From PALSA-555 sp963731625 (GTDB taxonomy: Bacteria > Actinomycetota > Acidimicrobiia > IMCC26256 > PALSA-555): a stretch of DNA of 64,000 nucleotides. Of the stretch, positions 18,168 through 26,906 are shown one piece after another (within the stretch, counting starts at the first letter, position 1; each line of letters opens with the position of its first letter). The notes below the pieces were generated by a model. It was given only the letters and a program-made list of their open reading frames with translations. It ran no database searches and was not told the origin of the DNA. The position numbers were made by a program, and so were the translations under genes. The stretch is taken from positions 124,001 to 188,000 of the forward strand of contig CAVSWH010000021.1 in assembly GCA_963731625.1 (NCBI GenBank), in the 5' to 3' direction.

Positions 18168-18956
18168 CTACATCGTGAATCGGAGGTTGCGAGCCACCTG
18201 GTTGCCGAGCTTGTCGTCGCCGGTCCACTGGATCCGACGGGCGTCGATGACGACCTGCGGGTCGAGTCGACCGCACGCCAGCTGCACGAAGGTGAGGGAG
18301 TCGGTCGTGACCTCGACGTCGGGGCGCTCGAGCGTGTCGACGACCTTCGCCCGGCCCTCAACGGCGACGTAGAAGTCGCGCTGGAGGGGCCCAGTGAGGT
18401 GGATGGCGACGCTGTGGCCGTCCGGCACGCCGACCCGCTTGCCGATGATGTAGCCGAGCGAGCCCGCAACCTCGCCGAGGGCGATCTCGGCACGGCGCCC
18501 GGCGTCGTCGGTGGCCCGACCGAGCGGCGTCGTGATGTCGCGTTCGTGGACCCAGCAGTCGAAGACGCGGATCTTCATGAACCGTCCGTAGGGGTGGGGG
18601 CCGACCGGCGTCCACGAAGGCCGCCCGAGGTCGGCGGTGGTGAGCGCGGCCAGGTTGCGGCGCCGGGCGGCGAAGACGTCTTTCACTTGGGCGGTGAACT
18701 CCTCGGCGCTCGCGATCGCCGTGTCATCGGTGAACGCGCGCGCCGGGGCGAACGAGGGTGGAACGTCGGCGCGCTCGGGTAGCCAGTCCACGAGCACCGC
18801 CTCGATGCTTGCGAAGTGGCTGATTACGGCGCGGCTGTCCCACTCGGGGCACAGGGATTGCGCCGTCCATTCGGCCGGGCTGAGGTCGTCGCAGAGCGCC
18901 TCGATGGCCTCGAAGGACCCCTCCAGCGCGCCCAGGATCGTCGGCAGGTCGTTCAC
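18168..18956 (-). CDS. Maleylpyruvate-isomerase-family (mycothiol/DinB-like) protein
   Basis: 262 aa, GTG start overlapping the stop of the upstream gene (GTGA). The N-terminal four-helix DinB/MDMPI-like domain shows LSPAEWTAQSLCPEWDSRAV near residue 26 and the HFASIEAVLVDWL helix. RVFDCWVHERDITTPLGR near residue 130 holds the second His of the metal site. The C-terminal half (about 165-262) looks like the SCP2-type domain that follows in this family. Such proteins are mycothiol-dependent or metal-binding isomerases/transferases; the substrate is unknown. It is the first cargo gene after tRNA-Thr. Confidence 0.85.
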   Translation of the reverse strand: MNDLPTILGALEGSFEAIEALCDDLSPAEWTAQSLCPEWDSRAVISHFASIEAVLVDWLPERADVPPSFAPARAFTDDTAIASAEEFTAQVKDVFAARRRNLAALTTADLGRPSWTPVGPHPYGRFMKIRVFDCWVHERDITTPLGRATDDAGRRAEIALGEVAGSLGYIIGKRVGVPDGHSVAIHLTGPLQRDFYVAVEGRAKVVDTLERPDVEVTTDSLTFVQLACGRLDPQVVIDARRIQWTGDDKLGNQVARNLRFTM

Positions 18957-19618
18957 GGCGTTTCCTTTTGGATCGTGACCCAGTCACGAGCATCGACGTA
19001 GGGGCGGAACGTCTCGGCGATCTCGTGGAGGTCTCGGTGCTGCTTCGGCCGCTGGAGCTCGTAGAGGTGCGGGAACGCGAGCCAGCCGGTGACGAGCTCC
19101 CACAGCCGGATGGCGTCGGCGCCGGTCGGGGGCTCGATCAGGACGGGGCCGAAGAGGGCCTGGCTGTCGTCGAAGACCAATGTCGGCACGCCCCACCCGC
19201 CGAGGGCCGTCACCCGGTCGTGATCGGCCTTGACCTCGTCGTGGGTGCTCGGGTCGGCGATCGCGTCCCGAACGACCGCCGGACCGAGGCCGAGCTGCTC
19301 GACGAGGTGCTCGGCGACCTCACGTCGGTGGGGTTTGCGCCCGTCGACGTGCAGCGCGGTGCCCGCGAGCCAGTACCAGCGGTCCAGCAGGTCAGGGTCG
19401 AGGCGCCGCAAGTAGGCGCCAACGCGCATCATCGACCAGCCGTAGGACCAGTCGCGTTCCCATGGGTGCTTCTTCCCGTCCGCTCGGTTGATCTCCTCGA
19501 GACTGAAGAATCGCCAGCGGACCTCGACGCCGAGCTGGTCGCGCACGTCGCGCATCCACAGCGACGTCTGGTACGCCCACGGGCACATGACATCGAAGTG
19601 GAAGTCGATCACCGTCAT
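18953..19618 (-). CDS. DsbA/FrnE-like thioredoxin-fold oxidoreductase (Rv2466c-like)
   Basis: 221 aa from the ATG at 19618, opening MTVIDFHFDVMCPWAYQTSL. The thioredoxin-fold active site is CPWA near residue 12, so the second Cys of the CPWC found in mycothiol-dependent nitroreductases of the Rv2466c group is Ala. An all-helical insertion (about 55-150) and the cis-Pro segment GGWGVPTLVFDD are present. No signal peptide, hence cytosolic. It is coupled by GTGA to the maleylpyruvate-isomerase-like gene, so the pair probably works on mycothiol- or glutathione-type chemistry. A one-Cys site would suit mixed-disulfide reactions or isomerase chemistry. Confidence 0.85.
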   Translation of the reverse strand: MTVIDFHFDVMCPWAYQTSLWMRDVRDQLGVEVRWRFFSLEEINRADGKKHPWERDWSYGWSMMRVGAYLRRLDPDLLDRWYWLAGTALHVDGRKPHRREVAEHLVEQLGLGPAVVRDAIADPSTHDEVKADHDRVTALGGWGVPTLVFDDSQALFGPVLIEPPTGADAIRLWELVTGWLAFPHLYELQRPKQHRDLHEIAETFRPYVDARDWVTIQKETP

Positions 19619-20180
19619 AGTCCGACATGGTGACGCGTCTGGTGACCGGACGACCACCCCGGTCTCGCGGGCGAGCGCGTGCCGTCATCCTGCGGCCGAA
19701 CGCCATAGTTCCCGCGGGGGTCGCACGAGGGTGGGGACGCGGGACAGTGAGGGCCCCGCTCGACGATCGGAGACGTCACGTGGCCCGCGCGGTCGCACGC
19801 GTGAGCTGCGAAGGATCGGCGATCGCGATTCGTCGACCTATGCAGGTCAAGGGTTCGAGTCCCTTTCCCGGCTCCCAGTCTCGCGACCTGCTACAACGCG
19901 CGTCGGACTTGGTTCGACGCCCGCTGGGTTCGCTTGCACAGCGCTCAGACAGCGGATCACTCGACCCATAGTTGGCAGGAGACTCGGCTGGGTTCGCTCG
20001 CTGCGTTACGCTGCGTCACGGAAGGGCGCGGTGGAGTTAGCGACGGGTGCTACCGCTCTTCTGTTGCCGAGTTGGGACGTGTCGGCAAGCCTTGGTAGTG
20101 CGCTGGAGCATCGGTCGGCCGTGCGAGCCGTGTGTGCGAGACTCTGGTGCTCTCTCGGCAGGAAAGTGAGGGGCGGGATC
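19619..20180. other. Non-coding stretch with att-like repeat 1
   Basis: 562 bp without a convincing gene. It holds the first displaced tRNA-Thr 3' end (19842-19878). Downstream is a 13-bp AGCGGATCACTCG (19951-19963), which recurs exactly at 26466-26478 in the block preceding another repeat. The start region of the cyclase gene shows GAGGGGCGGG at 20168-20177 as a possible ribosome-binding site. Confidence 0.5.
19842..19878 (+). repeat. tRNA-Thr 3'-end repeat 1 (37 bp, identical)
   Basis: Perfect 37-bp copy of 18014-18050: the variable region, T arm, acceptor 3' strand and five bases beyond the tRNA. It is the least decayed copy, implying the most recent junction or a site still under selection. 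Confidence 0.92.
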
Positions 20181-23100
20181 ATGTCTTCGTCGGTGACGGC
20201 GACGTTCGTGTTCACGGATCTCGTCGACTCGACCGCGACCGCGGCAGGTCTGGACCACGATGCGGCTGAGGAGCTGCGCCAGACCCATTTTCGGCTACTC
20301 CGAGGCGCCGTGGCGGGGTCGGGCGGTACGGAGGTCAAGAACCTCGGGGACGGGTTGATGGTGATGTACTCGTCGTCGAGCCCCGCGGTGGCGGGCGCGG
20401 TGGCGATGCAGCAGGCGATCGAGCATCACAACCGCTCGGCCGAACATCCCCTTGGGGTGCGGGTCGGGATGAGTGCCGGAGAGGCGGTCGAGGAAGACGG
20501 CGACTACTTCGGTGACCCAGTCGTGGAAGCGGCTCGTGTCTGTGCGTTGTGCGACGGTGGCCAGATTGTGGTCACCGAAATCGTGAGGTTGATGGCCGGG
20601 CGACGCATCACGCATCCGTTCACCGAGTTGGGCGACCACGAGCTAAAGGGTCTTCCGGATCCGGTTCCGTTGTTTGAGGTCGGTTGGGTTCCCGCCGGGG
20701 AGATCACGGTGGGCATTCCGCTCCCGGATCGCTTGGAGACGGATAGTTCGACCGCTTTGTTCGGGTTCCTCGGACGCCAGCGCGAGAAGATGCAGCTCTT
20801 CGACGCGGTCAAGAGCGCGACAACAGGCAGCCGTCAGGTGGCGTTCTTGTCGGGTGAGCCAGGCATCGGCAAGACGTCGCTGTGTCGACAAGTCGCGCAG
20901 CGTGCGCGCGAACTAGACGTGTGCGTGTTGTACGGGCGATGCGATGAGGATCTCGGGGTCAGCTATCAGCCCTTCGGCGAGGCGCTGTCGCATTTGGCTA
21001 TCCATGCCAACGAACAGCTCCTCGAACAACACGTCGCTGACCATGGCGGCGCGCTTCTGGCTCTGGTCCCGGCCCTGTCGAAGCGCCTGCCCGACACGAC
21101 CGAGATGCAGAGTGCCGATCCCGATACCCAACGCGAGCGTTTGTTCAACGCGGTGGTGGGTTTGTTGGCAGCCGCGGCGGCCGACCACGGATTGTTGCTG
21201 GTGGTCGATGACCTGCATTGGGCTGACAAGGCAACGTTGCAGCTGCTCCGTCATGCCGCGACATCACATCAGTTGGCCAAGGTGATGATCCTCGGCACGT
21301 ATCGGGACTCCGACCTCTCAGCGAATAACCCGTTGTCCGACGTGTTGGCCAGCTTGCGCCGCGAGGGCGACGTGCAGCGCATCGACCTCGTCGGTCTCGA
21401 TGACCTCGAAGTCATCGAGATGATGGAGGCCGCCGCTGGCCACGAGATGCCGGAAGAGGGCGTCGCGCTGGGCCACGCCGTGCGGCAAGAGACCGAAGGC
21501 AATCCGTTCTTCACTGCGGAGATGCTCATACACCTCGGTGAATCGGGGCTCGTTCGCCAAGACGAGACCGGCCGCTGGGTCGCGACCGACGACCTGTACG
21601 AACAAGGACTGCCTCAGAGTGTCCGCGAGGTGGTTGGCCAGCGCATCGACCGGCTCGGCGACGAGCACCGCCGAGTCTTGTCGCAGGCAGCCGTGATCGG
21701 CCGCGACTTCGACGTCGAACTCCTCGCGATGGTGGCCGACATCGACGAGGACCACCTGCTCGATCTTCTCGACCAGGCGGGCGCCGCCGGTCTCGTGACC
21801 GAGGTCGAGGGCGCGGTCGACCGATTCAGTTTCACCCACGCTCTGACCCAACACACGCTCTACGACGATCTCGGCGCCAGTCGGCGCGCCCGCGCTCATC
21901 GCAGGATTGCCGAAGCGCTCGAAACGCTGTGCGGCGCTACGCCACAAGCACGGGCCGGGGAGTTGGCGCGGCACTTCGTTGGCGCGACCAAGGCCGCCGA
22001 CATCGCTAAAGCGCTCGAGTACACGCAAATGGCTGGCAATCAGGCGCTCGCCCAGCTCGCCCCCGCCGACGCGCTCGGCTGGTTCGCCCAAGCCCTCGAC
22101 CTCCACGGTCAGTCCCCGTCCGACGGGGTCGTCCAGTGCGATCTGCTCATCGGGCTGGGCACAGCGCAACGGCAAACCGGCGACCCCGCGCACCGTGAAA
22201 CGCTGCTCCAAGCGGCGAACATCGCCAAGAGCCTCGGAGACACCGAGCGCCTCGTACAAGCCGCGCTGGCGGGCAGCCGCGGCGGCAGTGCCAGCAGGGC
22301 CGGACAGGTGGACAGCGAGCGTGTCGCGGTACTGGAAGACGTGCTGGATGCCATCGGCACCGACGACAGCGAAATCCGAGCTCGTCTCCTCGCGATGCTT
22401 GCCGTCGAGCTGTCGTACAGCGGTCAACGTGAACGCATCGCCGCACTTATCAACGAGAGCATGACCGTGGCGCGCCGCCTCGACGATCCGCTCGCGTTCC
22501 TACGGGCCGCCAGCGCCTACGGCGCCATTACACTTCCCGAGAACCTTGATGCGCGGCTGGTCGACCTCGCGGAGGCCTTGTCGACCGCGGCGGCCATTGG
22601 GGACCCGAGCGCGAGCTTTGACGCAAACTACAGTCGAGCGCTCGCATGCTTCCAGGCGGGGAACCGAGCCGCGCTTGAAGCCCACCTCGATGCGTGCGCG
22701 TCGCTTGCTGAGCAGCTCGACCGACGCTTGGAGCGCTGGATGGTCACCGGAACGCGCTCAGAGCTGTGCGTGATCTCCGGTGATCTCGACGCCGCCGAAG
22801 AGCTCGCGAACGACGCGTTGACGGTCGGGGCCGACAGCGTCCCCGAAGCGCTCACTACCTGGGGTGGCCTGCTCCTCGAGATCCGGGACGTGCAGGGTCG
22901 GTTGGGAGAGATGGTCGAGGTCCTCGAGCAAGCTGCCGTCGAGAATCCCGGCCTTCCGATCCTGCGCGCTGCGCTCGGCCGCACCTACTGCGAACTCGAT
23001 CGCCCCGCCGACGCGCTTGCCCTCATCCAGGCCGACGTCAACGACAAGTTCGCAAAGTTCGAATACGACAACGCTTGGCTCACCGCCATGGCTCTCATGG

Positions 23101-23477
23101 CGGACGTCTGCGTCCAACTCGAACAGCACGACGTCCTGCCGCTGCTGTACGAGCAGTTGGGTGCGTGGCATGCCCAATGGACTGCGCTCGGCCCGGCTGC
23201 ACGAGGTCCAGTGGCGCTCTATCTCGCGATGCTCGCTGGCGCACTCGATGACTACGACCGCGCTGAACGGCACTTCAATCAGGCGTTCGACATGAGCCAA
23301 AACCTAGAGGCCCCCTACTGGACCGCTCGTACCCAATACGAGTGGGCCAAGGTGCTCCGAAGACGCCATGAGGACACCGACGAACCCCGCGCGGCGAAAT
23401 TGCTGACGAGCGCGACCAATGCTTCAAACCAGTACGGTTTCACCGCCCTGGCGCAACGCGCCGACTCGCTTCTCTAA
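20181..23477 (+). CDS. Class III nucleotide cyclase - AAA ATPase - TPR-like regulator
   Basis: 1098-aa multidomain signalling protein. Residues about 5-180 form a class III adenylate/guanylate cyclase domain: FVFTDLVDSTATA (first metal Asp), KNLGDGLMVMYSS (second Asp), GVRVGMSAGEAVEEDGDYFG. An ATPase module follows, with Walker A GEPGIGKTSLC near 225 and Walker B GLLLVVDDLHWADKA near 340, as in cyclase-linked STAND-type ATPases. The C-terminal roughly 500 residues are TPR-like helices. No LuxR HTH is found at the end. The ATG at 20181 begins the conserved domain; the frame is open upstream without coding signal. Third positions look more A/T-rich than in the flanking core genes, consistent with transfer. 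Confidence 0.9.
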   Translation: MSSSVTATFVFTDLVDSTATAAGLDHDAAEELRQTHFRLLRGAVAGSGGTEVKNLGDGLMVMYSSSSPAVAGAVAMQQAIEHHNRSAEHPLGVRVGMSAGEAVEEDGDYFGDPVVEAARVCALCDGGQIVVTEIVRLMAGRRITHPFTELGDHELKGLPDPVPLFEVGWVPAGEITVGIPLPDRLETDSSTALFGFLGRQREKMQLFDAVKSATTGSRQVAFLSGEPGIGKTSLCRQVAQRARELDVCVLYGRCDEDLGVSYQPFGEALSHLAIHANEQLLEQHVADHGGALLALVPALSKRLPDTTEMQSADPDTQRERLFNAVVGLLAAAAADHGLLLVVDDLHWADKATLQLLRHAATSHQLAKVMILGTYRDSDLSANNPLSDVLASLRREGDVQRIDLVGLDDLEVIEMMEAAAGHEMPEEGVALGHAVRQETEGNPFFTAEMLIHLGESGLVRQDETGRWVATDDLYEQGLPQSVREVVGQRIDRLGDEHRRVLSQAAVIGRDFDVELLAMVADIDEDHLLDLLDQAGAAGLVTEVEGAVDRFSFTHALTQHTLYDDLGASRRARAHRRIAEALETLCGATPQARAGELARHFVGATKAADIAKALEYTQMAGNQALAQLAPADALGWFAQALDLHGQSPSDGVVQCDLLIGLGTAQRQTGDPAHRETLLQAANIAKSLGDTERLVQAALAGSRGGSASRAGQVDSERVAVLEDVLDAIGTDDSEIRARLLAMLAVELSYSGQRERIAALINESMTVARRLDDPLAFLRAASAYGAITLPENLDARLVDLAEALSTAAAIGDPSASFDANYSRALACFQAGNRAALEAHLDACASLAEQLDRRLERWMVTGTRSELCVISGDLDAAEELANDALTVGADSVPEALTTWGGLLLEIRDVQGRLGEMVEVLEQAAVENPGLPILRAALGRTYCELDRPADALALIQADVNDKFAKFEYDNAWLTAMALMADVCVQLEQHDVLPLLYEQLGAWHAQWTALGPAARGPVALYLAMLAGALDDYDRAERHFNQAFDMSQNLEAPYWTARTQYEWAKVLRRRHEDTDEPRAAKLLTSATNASNQYGFTALAQRADSLL

Positions 23478-23671
23478 GCAACCCACCGCCACCCACCGAA
23501 TTCTCATGCGGGTATCCAAGGTTGCGGCGTCGGTGACGCACACCGACCCTTCCGTTCACCTCGGTCGCCTCTCGCCGGGTCCGCCGTTTCGAGCCCCGTG
23601 TCTCTCCTGGTGTGGTCATTCGAAGAGCGGTCGAGAGCACTCGACCCCCGAACCCGCAGCCGTGAGCCGCC

Positions 23672-23704
23672 ACAGCAGATAACTCGGTCGCCGTCGCTCG
23701 GCCG
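23672..23704 (+). repeat. 33-bp block upstream of tRNA repeat 2
   Basis: This block matches 29 of 33 bases at 33764-33796. A related version (ACTCGG and GTCGCTC cores with small gaps) is at 26466-26497. In all three cases it lies about 95-101 bp before the GCAGGTC/CAGGTC of a tRNA-Thr fragment. Possibly a recombinase arm site or the end of an ancestral element. Confidence 0.65.
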
Positions 23705-23760
23705 GCATCGGCCTGCCACGGCGCATCGCGGCCGGTAGTACATCGCTGGCTGTTGGATTG

Positions 23761-23806
23761 CTCGTAATGAGCAGGTCAAGGGTTCGAGTCTCTTTCCCGG
23801 CTCCCA
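23761..23806 (+). repeat. tRNA-Thr 3'-end repeat 2 (46 bp, one mismatch)
   Basis: Copies tRNA-Thr from inside the anticodon loop (18004) to 18049 with a single C-to-T change in the T stem. It is the longest copy. Its 5' limit at the anticodon loop suggests the original crossover region extends that far. Confidence 0.92.
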
Positions 23807-24193
23807 ACGTCATGACCAGCGCGTTCGCGATGCAGCGTCACGCGATCGGGTGACGAACGCCGAGCACAGCACTCGTACAGCGGCTCATGTGTCGCGCGGC
23901 CCCCCCTGCGTTTGTCGCTACGTCGGCTCCGGGGGTGCGATCACGTCGATTGGTACGGCGGTGGCGTATTCGACGTTGACCCGCAACGTCGCCCCGACGG
24001 GCAGCGCAGTGGAGTCGTCTTCTTCGATCAGGTCGTTTCGCTCGGTGTTCGTGGAGCCGGCGGGTACGGGAAGCTGTGCGCTGGTACCAGCACGTCGTTG
24101 GGGTGCAACCCGCGAACGAGACCGCGAACTCGTGTGCCCTGACCGCGACGGGGAATGACAGCCTCGACGCGAACAATCCGCTGCTTGGCGCGC

Positions 24194-24214
24194 TCGAGTC
24201 CCTTCCCGGCTCCA
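24194..24214 (+). repeat. tRNA-Thr 3'-end repeat 3 (about 21 bp, decayed)
   Basis: TCGAGTCCCTTCCCGGCTCC plus A matches the tRNA T-loop-to-3'-end segment with one T deleted. Too short to be certain alone, but its orientation and setting fit the series. Confidence 0.6.
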
Positions 24215-24577
24215 ACGACGGCGACCGGCGACGACGCGCAGTTGGTTGGCGGGCCGCACAGCTAGCCGGGTGGCGCAGCGCTCGTTGAGCAGATCAGTCG
24301 ATTACCCGCGACCACGTGAGCGATGTGGGGTATCGCCCTGCTCGAGATAGTTGAGGTTTGGTTTCGACCCGACGTGGGGTGTCGAGCCAACGGGCGGACG
24401 GCTCTGCAACTCGGCGTGCGCTCCGCATGCCCTACGGATCCACGTCTGCGGTCCGACCGGCCGCCCGGACCTGTTTAGCCGGCCTTCATCTAGGATGGCG
24501 CCACGTCGTGAAGGTCGAAGCGTGGGTTGACGAGGGCGCAGCGATCCACCTCCGCCAGTGCAACGAATGGATGCAGG

Positions 24578-25036
24578 ATGACCGGTGACCCGCTCGATCA
24601 GCTCGGACCCGTCGATTTCATCATTGTCGAGTTCCCTGAAGGAGAACGTAACTTCACGGGGGAGGCAGCCAACGAGTTGGTCGCGCTCGTCGAGGCGGGG
24701 TCTATCCGTGTTATCGACGTTCTGATCCTCATGAAGGACCAGGACGGCACCGTTGAGGCCATGGAGTTGTCCGACCTCGATGACCTCGGACCATTCGAGG
24801 CGCTCGAGGTCGAGCTCGCCGAGTTCCTTGCCGAAGATGACGTCGAACACCTCGCTGCCGCGATGGATCCCGGAAGTGTCGCTGGTGTCCTCGTCTACGA
24901 GAATGTGTGGGCCGCGCCGTTCGCGTCGGCCGTCCGCCGTGCGGGCGGCCAGTTGATCGCGAATGGCCGCATTTCCCCCCAGGCGATCATCGCCGCCCTG
25001 GAGGCGGACGAAGCGCTCGAATCAAAAGGAGCCTGA
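24578..25036 (+). CDS. DUF6325-family protein
   Basis: 152-aa acidic soluble protein. The N-terminal LGPVDFIIVEFPEGERNFTG and GSIRVIDVLILMKDQDGTV followed by ELSDLDD are the family signature. The C-terminal half has the VLVYENVWAAPFASAVRRAG helix and RISPQAIIAALEADE. The family is common in actinobacteria, often in stress or SHOCT-type gene groups, with no known activity. The ATG at 24578 starts the conserved block. It is followed after one base by a small basic protein, so the two form an operon. Confidence 0.85.
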   Translation: MTGDPLDQLGPVDFIIVEFPEGERNFTGEAANELVALVEAGSIRVIDVLILMKDQDGTVEAMELSDLDDLGPFEALEVELAEFLAEDDVEHLAAAMDPGSVAGVLVYENVWAAPFASAVRRAGGQLIANGRISPQAIIAALEADEALESKGA

Positions 25037-25037
25037 C

Positions 25038-25202
25038 ATGCCACTTGGACCCGGACGTCGAGGACGAGTCGGAGTGGTCCGCGCGCCCGTAGCGAAGGCC
25101 GCCGTCGTGACCAGAGCCGTCACCCCTGGGCCTTCGCCCGTTGCAAAGGCAGCAGTCGTTGGTGCAGCCGTGACACCTGGCCGGCGTCGCCGGCGAATTT
25201 GA
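25038..25202 (+). CDS. Small basic repeat protein after DUF6325
   Basis: 54 aa, ATG preceded by the very good ribosome-binding site AAAAGGAG (25024-25031). It has an Arg/Gly-rich start (PLGPGRRGRVGVVR) and an Arg-rich end (GRRRRRI) around two near-identical units, APVAKAAVVTRAVTPGP and SPVAKAAVVGAAVTPGR. The unit is Ala/Val-rich and could form a short amphipathic or membrane-associating helix. A small basic or hydrophobic partner commonly follows DUF6325 genes. Function unknown. Confidence 0.7.
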   Translation: MPLGPGRRGRVGVVRAPVAKAAVVTRAVTPGPSPVAKAAVVGAAVTPGRRRRRI

Positions 25203-25301
25203 GTTCGCCCCTAATGTCCGGGCGCGAGGGGACACCCACTATGAGTCGATCCGCTTGTCCCGCAAATTCACCAACCCACATCCACGACCCACGCACTTCG
25301 C

Positions 25302-25432
25302 GCTGATCGAGCCGACACGATCCTTCGGGCTGCGAAGGAAGTGAATGCCGACCTCATCGTGGTCGGCATAAGCGCGTTGAAGGCATAGGCCGATTCCTCG
25401 GAAGCGTGCCAAAAAACGTCGCCCACGCGTGG
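25302..25432 (+). pseudogene. Universal stress protein (UspA) C-terminal fragment, frameshifted
   Basis: Within the 483-bp gap after the small basic gene, 25302-25388 reads ADRADTILRAAKEV then NADLIVVGISALKA and a stop. One frame over, 25388-25432 reads GRFLGSVPKNVAHAW. Together these are the last beta-strand/helix unit of UspA proteins: DLIVVG followed by GSVPxNVxHxA, the ATP-loop end. The N-terminal part is missing and the ending is lost, so this is a decayed remnant. Nothing else is supported in 25203-25685. Confidence 0.7.
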
Positions 25433-25685
25433 AAGCAGAGGCTCTTCCAAGCCGCACCCGGTCTCTCCCTGGGCGTGCCCGTCGAGTTCGTTGCCTCCGC
25501 TTGGGCGCGTCGCTCTGAGGGGCCATCGCGGCTTCGTAATGGCTCGACGACAGCCGTACCCGGCTCGGGTGTCCACAGGACCGCATCGCGCGCCGCAGGT
25601 CATTGCGAAGGTCTGCGGCTTCGTTCACGACCGCGGTCACGGTGTCCAAGGCTCGCGGCGCGTGATGCCAGGCTGAGGACGCTCA

Positions 25686-26417
25686 GTGACCAAAACGTCC
25701 CGAGGAGGCCTCGTGAATTCGAGCCGGCAAGGTACGCCTGAAGTGCCGCGAACGCCGCGCGCCGCCGCGGTCGCCGGCATCGTGTTCGCACTCTTGTTCG
25801 GCGCCGTCGCCGTCGCATTTCACCTCGCGGTGCCCGCGAGTCCCAATGCCGCAGGAGCCTGGCTCACAAATTCGTCGCAGCGCAACGCCGTGCATGTGGC
25901 ACTCAACCTCGTGCCGTTCTGTGGCGTCGCATTCCTGTGGTTCATGGGTGTCGTGCGCACCCAGATCGGCGACGCCGAGGACAAGTTCTTCGCCACCGTC
26001 TATCTCGGCAGCGGCCTGCTCTTCGTCGCGATGCTGTTTGTGATGGCAGCGCTTGGTGGCGGGCTGCTTTCGGAGGCGGCTCGCCACCACGGCGCGGTGC
26101 CCCTCGATGTGTGGGAGTTCGGCCGCCCCACGACCTACAGCCTCCTGAGCAACTTCGGTATTCGAATGGCCGGCGTCTTCATTATCTCGACATCAGCAAT
26201 CGGTCTTCGCGTCGGTCTTATCGCCCAACGTTGGTTCGCTCGAGGCGGCTTCCTGATCGGGCTGTTCCTCGTCCTCGTCGCCAGCTCCATCCCATGGATT
26301 GAGCTGCTCTTCCCTGCCTGGGTCCTGTTCCTGAGCGTCGACCTGCTCATCCGCACTCTGACGGACCCAGACCGACTTGGCCGGCCAATTCACCCCGTCA
26401 GCCCTCCGATGGCATGA
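25686..26417 (+). CDS. Polytopic membrane protein of unknown function
   Basis: 243 aa from a GTG at 25686 (alternative GTG at 25713). Six hydrophobic segments: about 25-48, 70-92, 100-125, 155-178, 190-210 and 212-230. The N-terminus is Thr/Arg-rich and cytosolic. Features include HVALNLVPFCGVAFLWFMGV, GDAEDKFFATVYLGSGLLFV and SSIPWIELLFPAWVLFL. I do not recognise the family with certainty; similar six-helix proteins occur in actinobacteria without known roles. It is the last intact gene before tRNA repeat 4. Confidence 0.75.
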   Translation: MTKTSRGGLVNSSRQGTPEVPRTPRAAAVAGIVFALLFGAVAVAFHLAVPASPNAAGAWLTNSSQRNAVHVALNLVPFCGVAFLWFMGVVRTQIGDAEDKFFATVYLGSGLLFVAMLFVMAALGGGLLSEAARHHGAVPLDVWEFGRPTTYSLLSNFGIRMAGVFIISTSAIGLRVGLIAQRWFARGGFLIGLFLVLVASSIPWIELLFPAWVLFLSVDLLIRTLTDPDRLGRPIHPVSPPMA

Positions 26418-26465
26418 CCGGCGTGTCGCGCCACAGTGGATTTGTGGAACCTCGAGCCGCTCTCC

Positions 26466-26497
26466 AGCGGATCACTCGGATGCCCGTCGCTCATCCG
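26466..26497 (+). repeat. Diverged copy of upstream block before tRNA repeat 4
   Basis: The segment carries GCGGATCACTCGG followed by CCCGTCGCTC, aligning with the blocks at 23672 and 33764 apart from scattered changes and a one-base gap. It starts 101 bp before the GCAGGTC of repeat 4, the same spacing as the other two. Confidence 0.5.
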
Positions 26498-26566
26498 TGA
26501 TCGGCATTCCGCCGGGGCGTGGCGGCGGTCAGCACAGCGCTCGGCGCTGGGACCGTTCCTAAATAT

Positions 26567-26603
26567 GCAGGTCAAGGGTTCGAGTCCCGTTGCCGGCTCC
26601 CCG
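26567..26603 (+). repeat. tRNA-Thr 3'-end repeat 4 (37 bp, three mismatches)
   Basis: Matches 18014-18050 except for changes in the T stem, the acceptor strand and the 3' flank. It shares the preceding TAT with repeat 1 (TATGCAGGTC). The altered acceptor would not pair with the intact tRNA 5' half. Confidence 0.88.
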
Positions 26604-26906
26604 CCTCGTCTGATGAGCGACGACGCGCCTCGCGAAGTACCGCCGTCGGCAGGCTCCTTCGCCCAGCGCTCTCACAGGCGAATTAGTCGTCCCCGATGTC
26701 CGTGCTTGCGTGGTCGGACCCCTGATTCACTGCGGTGCGGATAGCGAAGGAGAGGGCAGTCGGCAGAGCTGCCAACCAGGCGACCTTCTGCGCGGCCGTG
26801 GACGACGGCCAACGGCGTCACAGCCGGCCGGTGGAGGCAGCCGCGAAATACGTCCCCTAGTCTGGCTCGCGTGGCGTCGTAGCCACTCGATCGCGAGGGG
26901 ATTGCC

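Larger units (their letters stand above)
23478..24577. other. Long decayed intergenic region with two tRNA-Thr repeats
   Basis: 1.1 kb with no intact gene. It holds repeat 2 (23761-23806), the 33-bp upstream block (23672-23704) and the weak repeat 3 (24194-24214). The minus strand from about 24060 down to 23918 reads NDLIEEDDSTALPVGATLRV then NVEYATAVPIDVIAPPEPT and a stop. This looks like the C-terminus of a lost secreted or wall protein, but without a recognisable start. The remainder up to the DUF6325 start shows no supported feature. Confidence 0.45.
26418..26906. other. Non-coding stretch with tRNA repeat 4
   Basis: 489 bp without a supported gene. It carries the third copy of the upstream block (26466-26497) and repeat 4 (26567-26603). 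The DUF2252 start follows, with GAGGGGATTGCC before the GTG as a possible ribosome-binding site. Confidence 0.5.

Noticed and set aside
25239..25649. 136-codon minus ORF in the gap after DUF6325
   Set aside because: No domain or start signal, and the opposite strand holds a recognisable UspA remnant.
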